Shown here one piece after another: positions 1 to 8,004 of a stretch of DNA of 37,036 nt (its first letter is position 1; each line of letters begins with the position of its first letter). A program made the translations under genes and the position numbers. The stretch spans positions 1 to 37,036 of the forward strand of contig DASWIP010000044.1 in NCBI GenBank assembly GCA_036397635.1. The letters run 5' to 3'. Source of the stretch: DASWIP01 sp036397635. GTDB lineage: Bacteria > Actinomycetota > AC-67. The notes below the pieces were generated by a model that was not told where the DNA came from, ran no database searches, and worked only from the letters and a program-made list of their open reading frames with translations.

Positions 1-726
1 ACCCTCTTGCCTCGCGGCGCCGCGAGCATCCCCTACGACTACTCGGGCCCCGAGGGCGACGCCTACGGCAACACCCACTCGACGGTCGCGATCCCAGGGA
101 AGAACGCGGTGGTCACCGGCGACGAGATCTACATCACGACCGACGGGTGTCCGTTCGGCTGGATGCGCGTGCTCGACGTCGGTGATGCAACCACGCCGCC
201 CAGCCAGATCGGCGAGTTCCGCCTCGCCGAGAACGAGCCCGAGAACTGCGTGACCGTCGATCCCGGGGATCCGGTGCTTGGGGGCGCGCACCGGGCGGCG
301 AACGTGCGCAACAGCGCCGGCGCGCTGATCGACGGCACGTTCTCGATGCACAACCAGACCGTCAGCGACAACTTCGTCTACACGTCCTGGTACGGCGGGG
401 GCCTGCGCGTGATCGATGTTTCCGACCCGACGCAGCCCGCACAGGTGGGAGCGTTCGTTCCGGTCCCCGTGACGACGACCGCGACGATCCCGAACACACC
501 GGCTCCCACGTACGGCCGCGACGCCGATCCGGATAACGACTGGTGGGTGTCGATGTGGTCGTATCCGGTCATCCGAGACGGGCTGATCTACGTGACCGAT
601 GTGCGCAACGGCCTGTACATCCTGCGGCCGGCCCTCGACGCTCCCTTCGCCGAGGAGGTCGCCGGGATCGGCTTCCTCGAGGGGAACTCGAACCTGGGCG
701 ATCCGTTCGCGCGCGCGCGGGACTAG
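1..726 (+). CDS. LVIVD-repeat protein, 3' part (5' end outside window)
   Basis: The reading frame is open from the first base and stops with TAG at 724-726, so the N-terminus lies outside the window; the TTG at position 7 is probably internal. The visible 241 codons contain beta-propeller-like LVIVD repeats: MRVLDVGDATTPPSQIGEF, LRVIDVSDPTQPAQVGAF and a final GLYILRP. LVIVD repeats are found in secreted or surface proteins of unknown biochemical function. A second gene with the same repeats lies at 1602-2987 on the opposite strand. No catalytic motif is visible. The family call is firm; the function is unknown. Confidence 0.8.
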   Translation, partial: TLLPRGAASIPYDYSGPEGDAYGNTHSTVAIPGKNAVVTGDEIYITTDGCPFGWMRVLDVGDATTPPSQIGEFRLAENEPENCVTVDPGDPVLGGAHRAANVRNSAGALIDGTFSMHNQTVSDNFVYTSWYGGGLRVIDVSDPTQPAQVGAFVPVPVTTTATIPNTPAPTYGRDADPDNDWWVSMWSYPVIRDGLIYVTDVRNGLYILRPALDAPFAEEVAGIGFLEGNSNLGDPFARARD

Positions 727-761
727 GGAGAACTCACGGCCGCCTCCCATGTGTAACCGAT

Positions 762-780
762 TGTGATACACTGCATCACA
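762..780 (+). promoter_or_regulatory. Operator/promoter of the toxin-antitoxin module
   Basis: A perfect inverted repeat, TGTGAT-N7-ATCACA, ends on the A of the antitoxin ATG (780). It overlaps a good -10 hexamer, TACACT (767-772). The -10 ends 7 nt before the ATG, which is the geometry of a leaderless transcript starting at the start codon. No Shine-Dalgarno sequence precedes the ATG. The arrangement fits autorepression by the antitoxin blocking RNA polymerase. No convincing -35 box is seen. The operator role is inference. Confidence 0.5.
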
Positions 781-1208
781 TGAAGGAGGGGTCGAAGTCG
801 GTTCAACGCTCCTTCCGGCTGTCCCGGCGAACCATGGAGCTGCTCGAGGCTGCCGTCGCCACGGGCGCCGAGTCTCGCAATGCCATGGCCGACCGGCTGC
901 TCGGCGAGGCCCTCCGCCTCGAGCGCCACCCTCTCATCCGCTTCCACTCCGGCGCCCGGGGGCGCAGACAACCCCTGGTCGTGGGCACGCGGCTCTACGT
1001 CCATCAGGTCGTAGCAACTCTGCGCGCACACCGCGGCGATGTGGATGGAACCGCCGCCTACCTCGATCTGTCCCCTCGGTTGGTGCGCGCTGCCATCGAG
1101 TACTACTCGGAGTTCACCGACGAGGTCGACGAGGACGCGCGCGTGGCCGCTGAGATCGAGCAAGACGAGCGGGGTCGCTGGGAACGGCAGCAGCGTGCCC
1201 TCGCGTGA
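780..1208 (+). CDS. DUF433-type antitoxin
   Basis: A 142-residue protein. The N-terminal part (about residues 1-50, SVQRSFRLSRRTMELLEAA) resembles a ribbon-helix-helix or short helical DNA-binding segment. The C-terminal half (about 60-115) matches the DUF433 pattern, a small helix-turn-helix-like domain: PLVVGTRLYVHQVVATLRAH, then a stretch equivalent to AAYLDLSPRLVRAAIEYY. DUF433 proteins usually pair with DUF5615 PIN-like toxins, and that is the next gene, overlapping by 4 bp (GTGA). The only in-frame starts are ATG 780 and ATG 834. The AAGGAGGGG at 783-791 lies inside the gene and is too far from 834 to serve it, so a leaderless start at 780 is preferred. Likely role: DNA-binding antitoxin that neutralises the toxin and represses the operon. 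Confidence 0.8.
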   Translation: MKEGSKSVQRSFRLSRRTMELLEAAVATGAESRNAMADRLLGEALRLERHPLIRFHSGARGRRQPLVVGTRLYVHQVVATLRAHRGDVDGTAAYLDLSPRLVRAAIEYYSEFTDEVDEDARVAAEIEQDERGRWERQQRALA

Positions 1209-1561
1209 GACTGGCCCTCGACCACCACTACTCTCCCCAGATCGCGCTCACGCTGCGCGCGCGCGCCCATGACGCCATCGCGATCCGCGAGCGGGAATGG
1301 GAGACGATGGACGACGAAACCTTGCTCGTTTCGTGTTTCGGCGAGCAGCGCGCCCTGATGACGAACAACGTCGGCGACTTCACCGAGATCGCTCGGCGTT
1401 GGACTGTCGAAGGTCGTCAACACTATGGACTGGTCTTCACCTCGGACGCGAGCATGCCTCGGAGCCGCGACACTATCGGGCGCTTCGTCGATGCCCTCGG
1501 TGAGCTGTTGAAAGACAACGCCCAGCTGCGGGCTTTCGTCGATCGCATCCATTGGTTGTGA
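1205..1561 (+). CDS. DUF5615 PIN-like toxin
   Basis: A 118-residue protein with the compact PIN-like fold of DUF5615 toxins. It has an early acidic residue in LALDHHYSPQ (D6), an acidic cluster DDE at 36-38, and MTNNVGDF (N54, D58), which replaces the usual VTxDxDF. PIN-domain toxins are metal-dependent ribonucleases, and the acidic residues would bind the metal. N54 stands where most relatives carry D or R, so activity is not assured. The GTG start overlaps the antitoxin stop (GTGA), implying translational coupling. The pair is a VapBC-like type II module. Confidence 0.8.
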   Translation: MRLALDHHYSPQIALTLRARAHDAIAIREREWETMDDETLLVSCFGEQRALMTNNVGDFTEIARRWTVEGRQHYGLVFTSDASMPRSRDTIGRFVDALGELLKDNAQLRAFVDRIHWL

Positions 1562-1599
1562 TGCTTCCCTCCGAGGGCATCCGCGCGTCACGGCCTCCG

Positions 1600-1614
1600 G
1601 CCTACAACGTAGGC
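1600..1614. terminator. Small hairpin between convergent genes
   Basis: GCCTAC-AAC-GTAGGC forms a 6-bp stem with a 3-nt loop between the toxin stop (1561) and the LVIVD gene. It covers that gene's TAG stop (1602-1604). There is no T-run on either side, so a role as bidirectional terminator is only a possibility. Confidence 0.25.
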
Positions 1615-2987
1615 AGGCGGCAGGCGTAGCCCCACACCGGGTGCGGCGCGATCGCATCCAGATCGAAGGGCCGGGGCGCGAACCACTGCTCGAGCATCGG
1701 CGCGGTCACCGTCGGCGCGTCGGGCGGGCGCTCGAAGCGCAGGATGTCGACGCCGCGCGTGCCGTCGATCGTGTACAGGATCTCGCCGCCGAGCGCTCCC
1801 TCGCCTGCCCAGCGCACGTTCCACGCGACCGTGGCCGGCCCGATGTAGTAGCCGATCTGCCGGATGTCGCGTGGGTCGCTGACGTCGAGCAGCCGCAGAC
1901 CCTGCTCGTACCACGCGATCGCAACGATGCCGTCCCGCTCGTCGAGGTAGTGCGCCGAGCAGGCCGGGGCGGTCGGCGTGTACCCAAGAACCGCTGCTTC
2001 GGTCTGCCAGACGTCGAGCTGCTCGATCGATGCCAGCGCCGTGCCGGCGGCGAGCGCGTCGGTGTCACGGATCCAGTACGTGCCGAACCGTCCCTGGTTC
2101 TGGCACAGCGTCTGCGGCCCGAGCGGCGGCGGGTAGAACTCCTCCTCGGTGATCAGCGCCAGCTCACCCGGCCGGACGGTCGGATCGCCGTCGCCGGGCG
2201 CGCGCGGCGTCCACTCGTCGGCGCGCGGCCGCCACGAGTTGTGGTGATAGTTGAGCGGCCCGAACGTCGTTGAGACGCGCCAAGGCAGCACCGGGTTCGA
2301 CACGTCGTAGCCGACGATGCCGCCGCTGCCGACCATCCACAGGATCCCCGCTTCGTCCACCTGGGCGTCGTGCGTGCTCCCCACTCCGGACGAGAACTGG
2401 CCGGCGACCCGCGGGTCCGAGGGATCACGAAGATCCGCGATCGTGACCGAGGAGGTCCCGTTCACGTAGGCGTAGTCACACGAGGCGTCCGTGCATGTGG
2501 TCGTGTGGCCGGAGTAGTTGCCGACCGGCGCCGTCCAACGATTGCCCGTCGCCGGGTTCACGTACGCGAAAGACAACGCCGGCAGGTTCGAGATGTCGAT
2601 CAGGTACAGCCCGCCGGCCAGCTCCGGCTGGCCGTAGATGCTCGCGAAGAACCACTGCGGGTCCTGGCTGATGATCAGCGTGTCGTCCCCGAAGTTGACG
2701 TCCTCGTTCTCCCAGTGCGGCAGCGGCAGATGTCCGACGAGCACCGGCGCCTCGGGCATCAGCAGGTCGTAGACACTGACCCCGCGCACGGTCGTGAGCA
2801 CGAAGTACTGGCGCGGCCCGTACAGCGTCTCGACGACACGGATCTGCCCGCCGATCGCACCGGTTTCGGGGATCGTCCCCAGCAACGTCAGGTTGCCCGA
2901 CAGCAGCGGCGTGTCCGGCAACGGCGCCGCCCCGCTGCTCGAAGCTGCGAGCAGCGCGACCGCAGCCACCAAGATCGTCCGTCTCAA
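1602..2987 (-). CDS. LVIVD-repeat secreted protein
   Basis: A 461-residue protein with an N-terminal signal peptide (MRRTILVAAVALLAASSSGA, cleavage likely near residue 20). LVIVD repeats follow: VLVGHLPLP, LYLIDISNLPALSFAYV, IVGYDVSNPVLPWRV, LRLLDVSDPRDIRQIGYY and a closing GVDILRF. The start is a TTG because it directly precedes the signal peptide and has a strong Shine-Dalgarno AGGAGG seven bases upstream; the frame stays open far upstream but that part is not protein-like. The protein is probably exported and folds as a beta-propeller. It has several Cys residues. It is paralogous to the gene at the left edge and divergent from the lipoprotein gene at 3087. Confidence 0.85.
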   Translation of the reverse strand: MRRTILVAAVALLAASSSGAAPLPDTPLLSGNLTLLGTIPETGAIGGQIRVVETLYGPRQYFVLTTVRGVSVYDLLMPEAPVLVGHLPLPHWENEDVNFGDDTLIISQDPQWFFASIYGQPELAGGLYLIDISNLPALSFAYVNPATGNRWTAPVGNYSGHTTTCTDASCDYAYVNGTSSVTIADLRDPSDPRVAGQFSSGVGSTHDAQVDEAGILWMVGSGGIVGYDVSNPVLPWRVSTTFGPLNYHHNSWRPRADEWTPRAPGDGDPTVRPGELALITEEEFYPPPLGPQTLCQNQGRFGTYWIRDTDALAAGTALASIEQLDVWQTEAAVLGYTPTAPACSAHYLDERDGIVAIAWYEQGLRLLDVSDPRDIRQIGYYIGPATVAWNVRWAGEGALGGEILYTIDGTRGVDILRFERPPDAPTVTAPMLEQWFAPRPFDLDAIAPHPVWGYACRLPTL

Positions 2988-2990
2988 GAT

Positions 2991-3000
2991 CCTCCCTCCT
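2991..3000 (-). promoter_or_regulatory. Ribosome binding site fixing a TTG start
   Basis: AGGAGGGAGG on the minus strand lies immediately upstream of TTG 2987, with the AGGAGG core 7 nt from the codon. It decides the start of the LVIVD gene. Confidence 0.75.
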
Positions 3001-3086
3001 CCGTCGGCCAGGGGTTCGCCGTGGAGCGCCTGACTCCTGCGGGGCCGGTTGCCGCGCGCCGGCTCCACGGCTACGGTCTCCGAACC

Positions 3087-3917
3087 ATGCCCCTGAGACG
3101 AACCCTGACCGCCGCTGCCCTCGCGGTGCTCGCGCTGGCATGCTCGAGCACCGGCGACCCCGCCGCTGATCGCGGCCTGCCCGCGGCGGTGGGGTCCGCG
3201 TTGGCGGGCAACCCCACGCCGGGCGGCCCCGGCGACGGGACGCCGGACGCCACCACGGCCGGCGGCGCAGATACCGGCGGCGCGACCGGGTCGGCTCCTG
3301 CCGCAACGGAGCCGCGCGTGGTCGCCGCGCGCGCGCGCCCGCCCGCGGCCGGCACCTACCGGTACAGCCAGGAGGGCGTGAGCCTGTTCGGACCGATGCC
3401 CGACGAAGGCACCCTGGTGATCGGCGCCGTCGATGCGCGCGGCCGCCAGACCCACACCCGCACCGTCTCGGACAACGAGGTCACCGAGCAGCGCCTCCGC
3501 TTCACCGACGGTGGCGTGCTGCTGCTCGCGGTTTCTCAGACGTTCGGCTCGGGCGCGTTCGCGGAGCCCTACGAGTGCCGGTTCGAGCCGGCACTGATCG
3601 TGATCGAGTTGCCGATGACCCTCGGCGACCGCATCGACGCACGCAGCTCGTGCGGGGACCTGACGATCGAGTACAGCGCGCGCGTCCTGCGGACCGAGAA
3701 CCGCACGATCGGCGGCCGGACCGTCGAGACGGTGGTGCTCCGCGCGACCATCACCGCGACCGACGACGGCGTCTCCCAGACCACCACCTCGACGTCGTGG
3801 CTGTCGCCGGTGTACCGGCTGGTCGTCCGGTCCGAGCAGCGCTCCGAAGGCACCTACGAGGGCGTCAGATTCCACACCTCGCTGACCGAAGAGCTGCTCG
3901 ACCTGCGACCGCGGTGA
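3087..3917 (+). CDS. Putative lipoprotein of unknown function
   Basis: A 276-residue protein with a lipoprotein signal: basic MPLRR, hydrophobic LTAAALAVLA, then lipobox LALAC with Cys19 as the predicted lipid-modified residue. A low-complexity Ala/Gly/Pro/Thr linker follows (about 20-95), and then a beta-rich globular domain (about 95-275). Two Cys residues (in YECRFEP and SSCGDL) may form a disulfide. I recognise no enzyme family. It would be anchored to the outer face of the membrane. Its TGA stop overlaps the GTG start of the next gene (GTGA), so the two are co-translated. The 99-bp gap to the divergent LVIVD gene must hold its promoter. Confidence 0.8.
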   Translation: MPLRRTLTAAALAVLALACSSTGDPAADRGLPAAVGSALAGNPTPGGPGDGTPDATTAGGADTGGATGSAPAATEPRVVAARARPPAAGTYRYSQEGVSLFGPMPDEGTLVIGAVDARGRQTHTRTVSDNEVTEQRLRFTDGGVLLLAVSQTFGSGAFAEPYECRFEPALIVIELPMTLGDRIDARSSCGDLTIEYSARVLRTENRTIGGRTVETVVLRATITATDDGVSQTTTSTSWLSPVYRLVVRSEQRSEGTYEGVRFHTSLTEELLDLRPR

Positions 3918-4411
3918 GCTTCCCGACCGAGCCGATCGACGCGCTGCCTCGCGTCCAAGAGGCAAGCTTCGCGCGCGCGAGCAGCGCGACGCGCGAGGCG
4001 TTCCCCAAAGAGCGGCGCATGGACGGCGCGACGCTGGTCACGTTCCTGACCACGCGCCGGTACTGCGTGCTGGCGACCGTGCGACCCGACGGCCGGCCGC
4101 ATGCGGCCCCGATCGCCTACGCGCTCGTCGGCACGCGCTTCGTCTTCGCATCGCTCCCGGACGCCGCGCGCGTGCGCAACCTCCAGCACACGCCACACGC
4201 GTCGATCGTGGTCTCCGAAGCCGAAGGCGATCGCCACGCGGTCGTGCTGGCCGAGGGAACGGCCACGATCGTGCCGACGCTGGAGGCGCCGCTGGAGTGG
4301 CGCGAGCCATTCCGTGACGCAGAAGGCTCGATGCCGGCATGGGTCGGCGTGATCATCACCGTCACCACCGAGCGCCTCTTGTCGTACGCCGCTGAGGGGT
4401 TCGCGGTCTGA
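3914..4411 (+). CDS. FMN-binding split-barrel (PPOX-type) protein
   Basis: A 165-residue protein of the pyridoxamine 5'-phosphate oxidase-like split beta-barrel superfamily. Typical features are VTFLTTRRYCVLATVRPDGR (first strands), then PHAAPIAYALVGTRFVFAS, then RVRNLQHTPHASIVV. Relatives bind FMN, F420 or haem and are oxidoreductases or flavin-binding proteins; the cofactor cannot be told from sequence. GTG 3914 is chosen because it overlaps the lipoprotein stop; an in-frame ATG at 4019 would remove 35 less conserved residues and is the alternative. Confidence 0.75.
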   Translation: MSFPTEPIDALPRVQEASFARASSATREAFPKERRMDGATLVTFLTTRRYCVLATVRPDGRPHAAPIAYALVGTRFVFASLPDAARVRNLQHTPHASIVVSEAEGDRHAVVLAEGTATIVPTLEAPLEWREPFRDAEGSMPAWVGVIITVTTERLLSYAAEGFAV

Positions 4412-4456
4412 AAAGCCTTGGTTTCCCCTGCCGATTCGCCCTCGGGCTCGTGGTGC

Positions 4457-4463
4457 GATAAAA
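4457..4463 (+). promoter_or_regulatory. Possible -10 region of etfBA
   Basis: GATAAAA is the only AT-rich patch in the 61-bp gap before etfB and lies 9 nt before the ATG. No convincing -35 box or Shine-Dalgarno sequence is seen. Weak evidence. Confidence 0.25.
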
Positions 4464-4472
4464 CGACCCACC

Positions 4473-5237
4473 ATGAACATCATCGTGTGTGCTAAGCAGG
4501 TCCCCGACCCGAACAACCCGTATGAGTTCGTCGATGGGCGCCTCAAGCGGGAAGGTGTGCAGAACGTCCTGGACCCCGGCGACGAGTACGGTGTCGAAGC
4601 GGCGCTGCAGCTCGTCGAGGCCCATGGCGGCGAGGTGACCGTGCTGTCGATGGGTCCTGCGTCGGCGATGGAAGCGATCCGCCGTGCGCTGTCGATGGGC
4701 GCCCACAAGGGCATCCTGGTCACCGACGACGCGCTCGCCAACGCGGACGCGCACGCGACGGCGAAGGTGCTCGCCGCGGCGATCGGCAAGCAGTCCTACG
4801 ATCTGGTGATCACCAGCGTCGAGTCGACCGACGGTTACTCGGGCGTCGTTCCGCAGATGGTCGCCGAGCTGCTCGCGATCCCCAGCGCGACCTTCGCCAA
4901 GCACATCGAGATCGACGGTCAGACGCTGCGTCTCCGGCGGCAGACCGAGAAAGGACACGACGACGTCGAGAGCTCGCTTCCGGCGCTGGTGACGGTGACC
5001 GCGGGCGTGAACGAGCCGCGATACCCGACCTTCAAGGGGATCATGCAGGCCAAGCAGAAGCCGGTCGAGCAGCTCGCGCTCGGCGACCTCGGCCTCAGCA
5101 CCGACGACGTTGCGCAGACGCAGAAGGTCGCCGCGATGAACCCCGCTCCCGCGCGCGGCGCCGGCGAGAAGTTCGCCGACGACGGATCGGGTGCGGCGAA
5201 GATCGCCGATTTCCTGAAGGAAGCGAAGGTCATCTGA
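4473..5237 (+). CDS. etfB: Electron transfer flavoprotein beta subunit
   Basis: A 254-residue ETF beta subunit (FixA family), a normal length. It has the N-terminal MNIIVCAKQVPDP, the DGYSGVVPQMVAELLAIPSAT segment, and the ETF-beta signature region around ESSLPALVTVTAGVNEPRYP. With EtfA it forms a heterodimer that binds FAD (and usually AMP) and passes electrons from acyl-CoA and related dehydrogenases to ETF:quinone oxidoreductase. It precedes etfA with a 1-nt overlap (TGATG), the standard gene order. No dehydrogenase or ETF-QO gene is nearby, so the partner is unknown. Confidence 0.95.
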   Translation: MNIIVCAKQVPDPNNPYEFVDGRLKREGVQNVLDPGDEYGVEAALQLVEAHGGEVTVLSMGPASAMEAIRRALSMGAHKGILVTDDALANADAHATAKVLAAAIGKQSYDLVITSVESTDGYSGVVPQMVAELLAIPSATFAKHIEIDGQTLRLRRQTEKGHDDVESSLPALVTVTAGVNEPRYPTFKGIMQAKQKPVEQLALGDLGLSTDDVAQTQKVAAMNPAPARGAGEKFADDGSGAAKIADFLKEAKVI

Positions 5238-6202
5238 TGGCGACGATCTGGGTATACGGCGACCCGACGCCCGGGAGCCAGGGATACAAGACCACGCTCG
5301 AGATCCTGACGCGCGCGCGCGACATCCAGGGCGCCGACGTGGCCGCGGTCGTGCTCGGCCCCGGCGCGTCCGATGCCGCCAAGGTGTTCGGCGAGCATGG
5401 TGCGAGCAAGGTCTACGCGAGCGACGACCAGGTCTATGCCGACCACATCGGCGGGCCGCACGCGCACGCGCTGCACGCGCTCGCGCAGGAGCACAGCCCC
5501 CACATGATCCTGTTCCCGATGTCCTACGACGGCCGCGACGTCGCCGGCCGCCTGGCGGCGAAGACCGGCTCGACGGTGATGTCGAACGCCACCGAGGTGA
5601 CCGGCGCCGACGCGGCGCAGACGCCCGTGCTGGGCGGCGCGCAGATGGCGGAGGTCCAGCTCGAAGGGCCGGATCCGAAACTGGTGCTGATCCGCCCGAA
5701 AGCCTTCGACGCCTCGCCGAGCGGCGGCAGCGCCGAGGTCGTCGCGGTCAACGTGGACATCCCCGACGAGGCGAAGAAGGTCAAGGTCACCGCCAGGCAT
5801 GAGGTCGAGGCGACCGGACCGACACTCGAGGACGCGCCGGTGATCGTCTCGGGCGGGCGCGGCTTGCAGCAAGCCGAGAACTTCAAGCTGCTCGAGGAGC
5901 TGGCGAAGGCGATCGGGAACTGCGCGGTCGGTGCGACGCGCGCGGTCGTTGACGCCGGCTGGGTGCCCTACGCGATGCAGGTCGGGCAGACGGGCAAGAC
6001 CGTCAAGCCGAAGGTCTACCTTGCGATCGGCATCTCGGGCGCGACCCAGCACATCGTGGGCATGAAGTCCTCGGACCGCATCGTCGCGGTCAACAAGGAC
6101 GAGGAGGCGCCGATCTTCCAGCTCGCCGACCTCGGCATCGTCGGCGACGCGCTGAAGGTCGTGCCCGCGCTCACCGAAGAGGTGAAGAAGCGGAAAGGCT
6201 GA
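5237..6202 (+). CDS. etfA: Electron transfer flavoprotein alpha subunit
   Basis: A 321-residue ETF alpha subunit of usual length. The N-terminal domain pairs with EtfB. The C-terminal FAD domain is well conserved: VSGGRGL (204-210), GATRAVVDAGW (232-242), QVGQTGKTV (248-256), then YLAIGISGATQHIVGM (261-276), which cradles the FAD phosphates. A further FAD-contacting stretch, IVAVNKDEEAPIF, follows. It is co-transcribed with etfB. Confidence 0.96.
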   Translation: MATIWVYGDPTPGSQGYKTTLEILTRARDIQGADVAAVVLGPGASDAAKVFGEHGASKVYASDDQVYADHIGGPHAHALHALAQEHSPHMILFPMSYDGRDVAGRLAAKTGSTVMSNATEVTGADAAQTPVLGGAQMAEVQLEGPDPKLVLIRPKAFDASPSGGSAEVVAVNVDIPDEAKKVKVTARHEVEATGPTLEDAPVIVSGGRGLQQAENFKLLEELAKAIGNCAVGATRAVVDAGWVPYAMQVGQTGKTVKPKVYLAIGISGATQHIVGMKSSDRIVAVNKDEEAPIFQLADLGIVGDALKVVPALTEEVKKRKG

Positions 6203-6216
6203 TCGGCCGACCGATC
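6201..6216 (+). terminator. Hairpin after etfA
   Basis: GATCGG-CCGA-CCGATC begins at the etfA stop codon (TGA 6200-6202). The 6-bp stem has no following T-run, so it is a weak terminator or 3'-end stabiliser candidate. Confidence 0.3.
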
Positions 6217-6410
6217 TGAGTCGGGGCAGACCGGCGACGGTGGGCGCGGGTCGGACGATCCCAGGCAAGCTGAGCAACACGCCTCTGGTCGCTTCGACTG
6301 CTTTGGGTCAACATCGCACCACATGCGCTGAACGGCTTCCTCAACTACAGCGGCGAGCGCGCCGACTCCCCGTTCATGGGTAGCTCAACTTTCTCGGGTA
6401 AGACGTGATC

Positions 6411-7124
6411 ATGATGACCGATACCGACGCAACCATCGCCGCGCCTATCCTCACCCCATCGACACTGTCATTGACGAAGCGGGGGCTCAGGACGATCCGT
6501 ACGATCGCGATCGCGCTCGCGCTGCTGCTGCTGGTGGGGAACCTCGGGATCATCGCCGCTTCTGCCCTCGCCCGCCGGAGCCACGCGCCGGTGGCTCCCG
6601 CTGCGATCGAGGGCATCAGGAACCTCGCAGTCGTCGATGAGGGGCTGTGGCGCGGCGGCGCGCCATCCTCGCTCGGGGAGTACGGCGATCTCGCCGCCGC
6701 CGGTGTCACCACGATCGTGGATCTCCGGGCGGAAGAGTGGGTCCGCGTCAACGAGACCGCGCTGGCGGACCTCGGCTTGGTCCGGCATACGATCCCGATC
6801 CGGGATGGGCAGGTGCCGACGCCGGCGCAGGTGGAGGCCTTCCTCGCAATCGTGTCGTCCAGTGATGGCATCGTCTTCGTTCATTGCGGCGCCGGCGTCG
6901 GGCGATCGGGCGCGATGGTCGGGGCATACCTGATCCAGACGGGACGGGTGTCGCCCGATGAGGCGATGATGCGCAACCTCGCGGTCGGAACCCCCTCCCT
7001 AGAGCAGATCGCCTGGGTCAAGGGGCTTGAGCCCGGGGACAGCACACCACCGGGTGTCGTGACGACCGCGCTGAGCCGCCTGCTCGACGGGCCGCGGCGG
7101 ATCTGGCACACCCTCGGTTTCTAG
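6411..7124 (+). CDS. Membrane-anchored tyrosine/dual-specificity phosphatase
   Basis: About 237 residues. One transmembrane helix lies near residues 30-52 (IAIALALLLLVGNLGIIAAS). A cysteine phosphatase domain follows, beginning at GLWRGGAPSSLGEY. The P-loop VHCGAGVGRSG carries the CX5R signature (Cys159, Arg165) and the following Ser. The Asp in IPIRDGQVP is a candidate general acid. The domain resembles DSP/Siw14-like protein or lipid phosphatases. The catalytic domain would lie on one side of the membrane behind a single anchor. GTG 6405, ATG 6411 and ATG 6414 are all possible starts; none has a strong Shine-Dalgarno. It ends 10 bp from the convergent membrane gene. Confidence 0.8.
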   Translation: MMTDTDATIAAPILTPSTLSLTKRGLRTIRTIAIALALLLLVGNLGIIAASALARRSHAPVAPAAIEGIRNLAVVDEGLWRGGAPSSLGEYGDLAAAGVTTIVDLRAEEWVRVNETALADLGLVRHTIPIRDGQVPTPAQVEAFLAIVSSSDGIVFVHCGAGVGRSGAMVGAYLIQTGRVSPDEAMMRNLAVGTPSLEQIAWVKGLEPGDSTPPGVVTTALSRLLDGPRRIWHTLGF

Positions 7125-7134
7125 GAAGAGGACT

Positions 7135-8004
7135 CTAGGGCCCGGTAGATCGCACATCGAGCACCTGCGCCTGGACATAGTTCAACCGCGCATCCTCGAG
7201 GCAGCCGTGCAGTTGCCGCTCCGCGTACGTGCCGACCGCAGGAGACAGGACCAGCGAGAACCGACCGCCGCCGAGTGCCCGCGGGGTCTCCGCCAGACGT
7301 AACGAACCGGTGCCCTGGCACGATGCCCAGATGTTCTCAACGGCTTGAAGATGGGTTGCCGGCCTCGGGTCCTTCGCTTCGACGTGCAGCGTGATCGTCG
7401 TCTGGGAGCCCACCACGGGACTCGGGTCGACCCTCGTCTGCGTCAGGTCGCCGAGTTCGTCGATCCCGACCGCCGTGGCGATGGCCACGATGACCAAGCC
7501 GATCCCCTGCCGGGCCGCCCGGCGATTGGCGTACGCGATACGCCTCGCGGCGAGATCCTCCGGCAGAGCGAGCGCCGACAAGCGCGCGGCGACTCGGCTC
7601 TCTACCCCGGGGCGTGCGGTCGCGAGCGCGACGCGTTCGACGACCCAGGCGAGCGCGGCCATGACGACCCCGAGCCCGAGGAGCACCGGCACGAAAACGC
7701 TCAGCCGGTCGCCGCTCTCGCGGAGCCAGGCGAAGCGGTCCTTGGGCGTGAAGGCAACGCGGACGATCTCCTGGGCGTTCTCCAACGGCTCCTCGCCGTC
7801 CTCGATCCGGCCCAAACGATCCTCGATCTTGCGCAGGCGATCGAGGATGGTGGTCGCGATGAGCGCGATCTCGATCGCGAGGAAGAACAGACCGGCGATC
7901 ATCGCGCGATTCCATGACCATCGATACAGGTAGACGAACACCCAGAAGCCTGTAACCCCCAGCACGGGGTAGCTCATCAGATAGGGAAGCTTGCGGAGGT
8001 TCAC
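7135..8004 (-). CDS. Membrane protein coupled to the PEP-synthase-like gene
   Basis: A 289-residue protein of no family I recognise. Helices are predicted at about 10-28 and 34-52 (MIAGLFFLAIEIALIATTIL). A short charged coiled-coil-like segment (LRKIEDRLGRIEDGEEPLEN) and a third helix, VFVPVLLGLGVVMAALAWVV, follow; another hydrophobic stretch is GIGLVIVAIATAVGI. The C-terminal ~110 residues are soluble with two Cys. The GTG start overlaps the stop of the upstream phosphotransferase gene (GTGA), so the two are translated together and may act together. Confidence 0.75.
   Translation of the reverse strand: MNLRKLPYLMSYPVLGVTGFWVFVYLYRWSWNRAMIAGLFFLAIEIALIATTILDRLRKIEDRLGRIEDGEEPLENAQEIVRVAFTPKDRFAWLRESGDRLSVFVPVLLGLGVVMAALAWVVERVALATARPGVESRVAARLSALALPEDLAARRIAYANRRAARQGIGLVIVAIATAVGIDELGDLTQTRVDPSPVVGSQTTITLHVEAKDPRPATHLQAVENIWASCQGTGSLRLAETPRALGGGRFSLVLSPAVGTYAERQLHGCLEDARLNYVQAQVLDVRSTGP

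Noticed and set aside
2370..3086. Extension of the lipoprotein frame far upstream
   Set aside because: The sequence before ATG 3087 is opposite the LVIVD gene and not protein-like, whereas ATG 3087 starts a good lipoprotein signal.
2988..3965. Extension of the LVIVD gene frame upstream of its TTG
   Set aside because: It overlaps the divergent lipoprotein gene and lacks protein-like composition; the TTG has a strong ribosome site and begins a signal peptide.
4919..6280. 453-codon open frame on the minus strand opposite etfBA
   Set aside because: It lies opposite two strongly conserved flavoprotein genes and has no recognisable domain.
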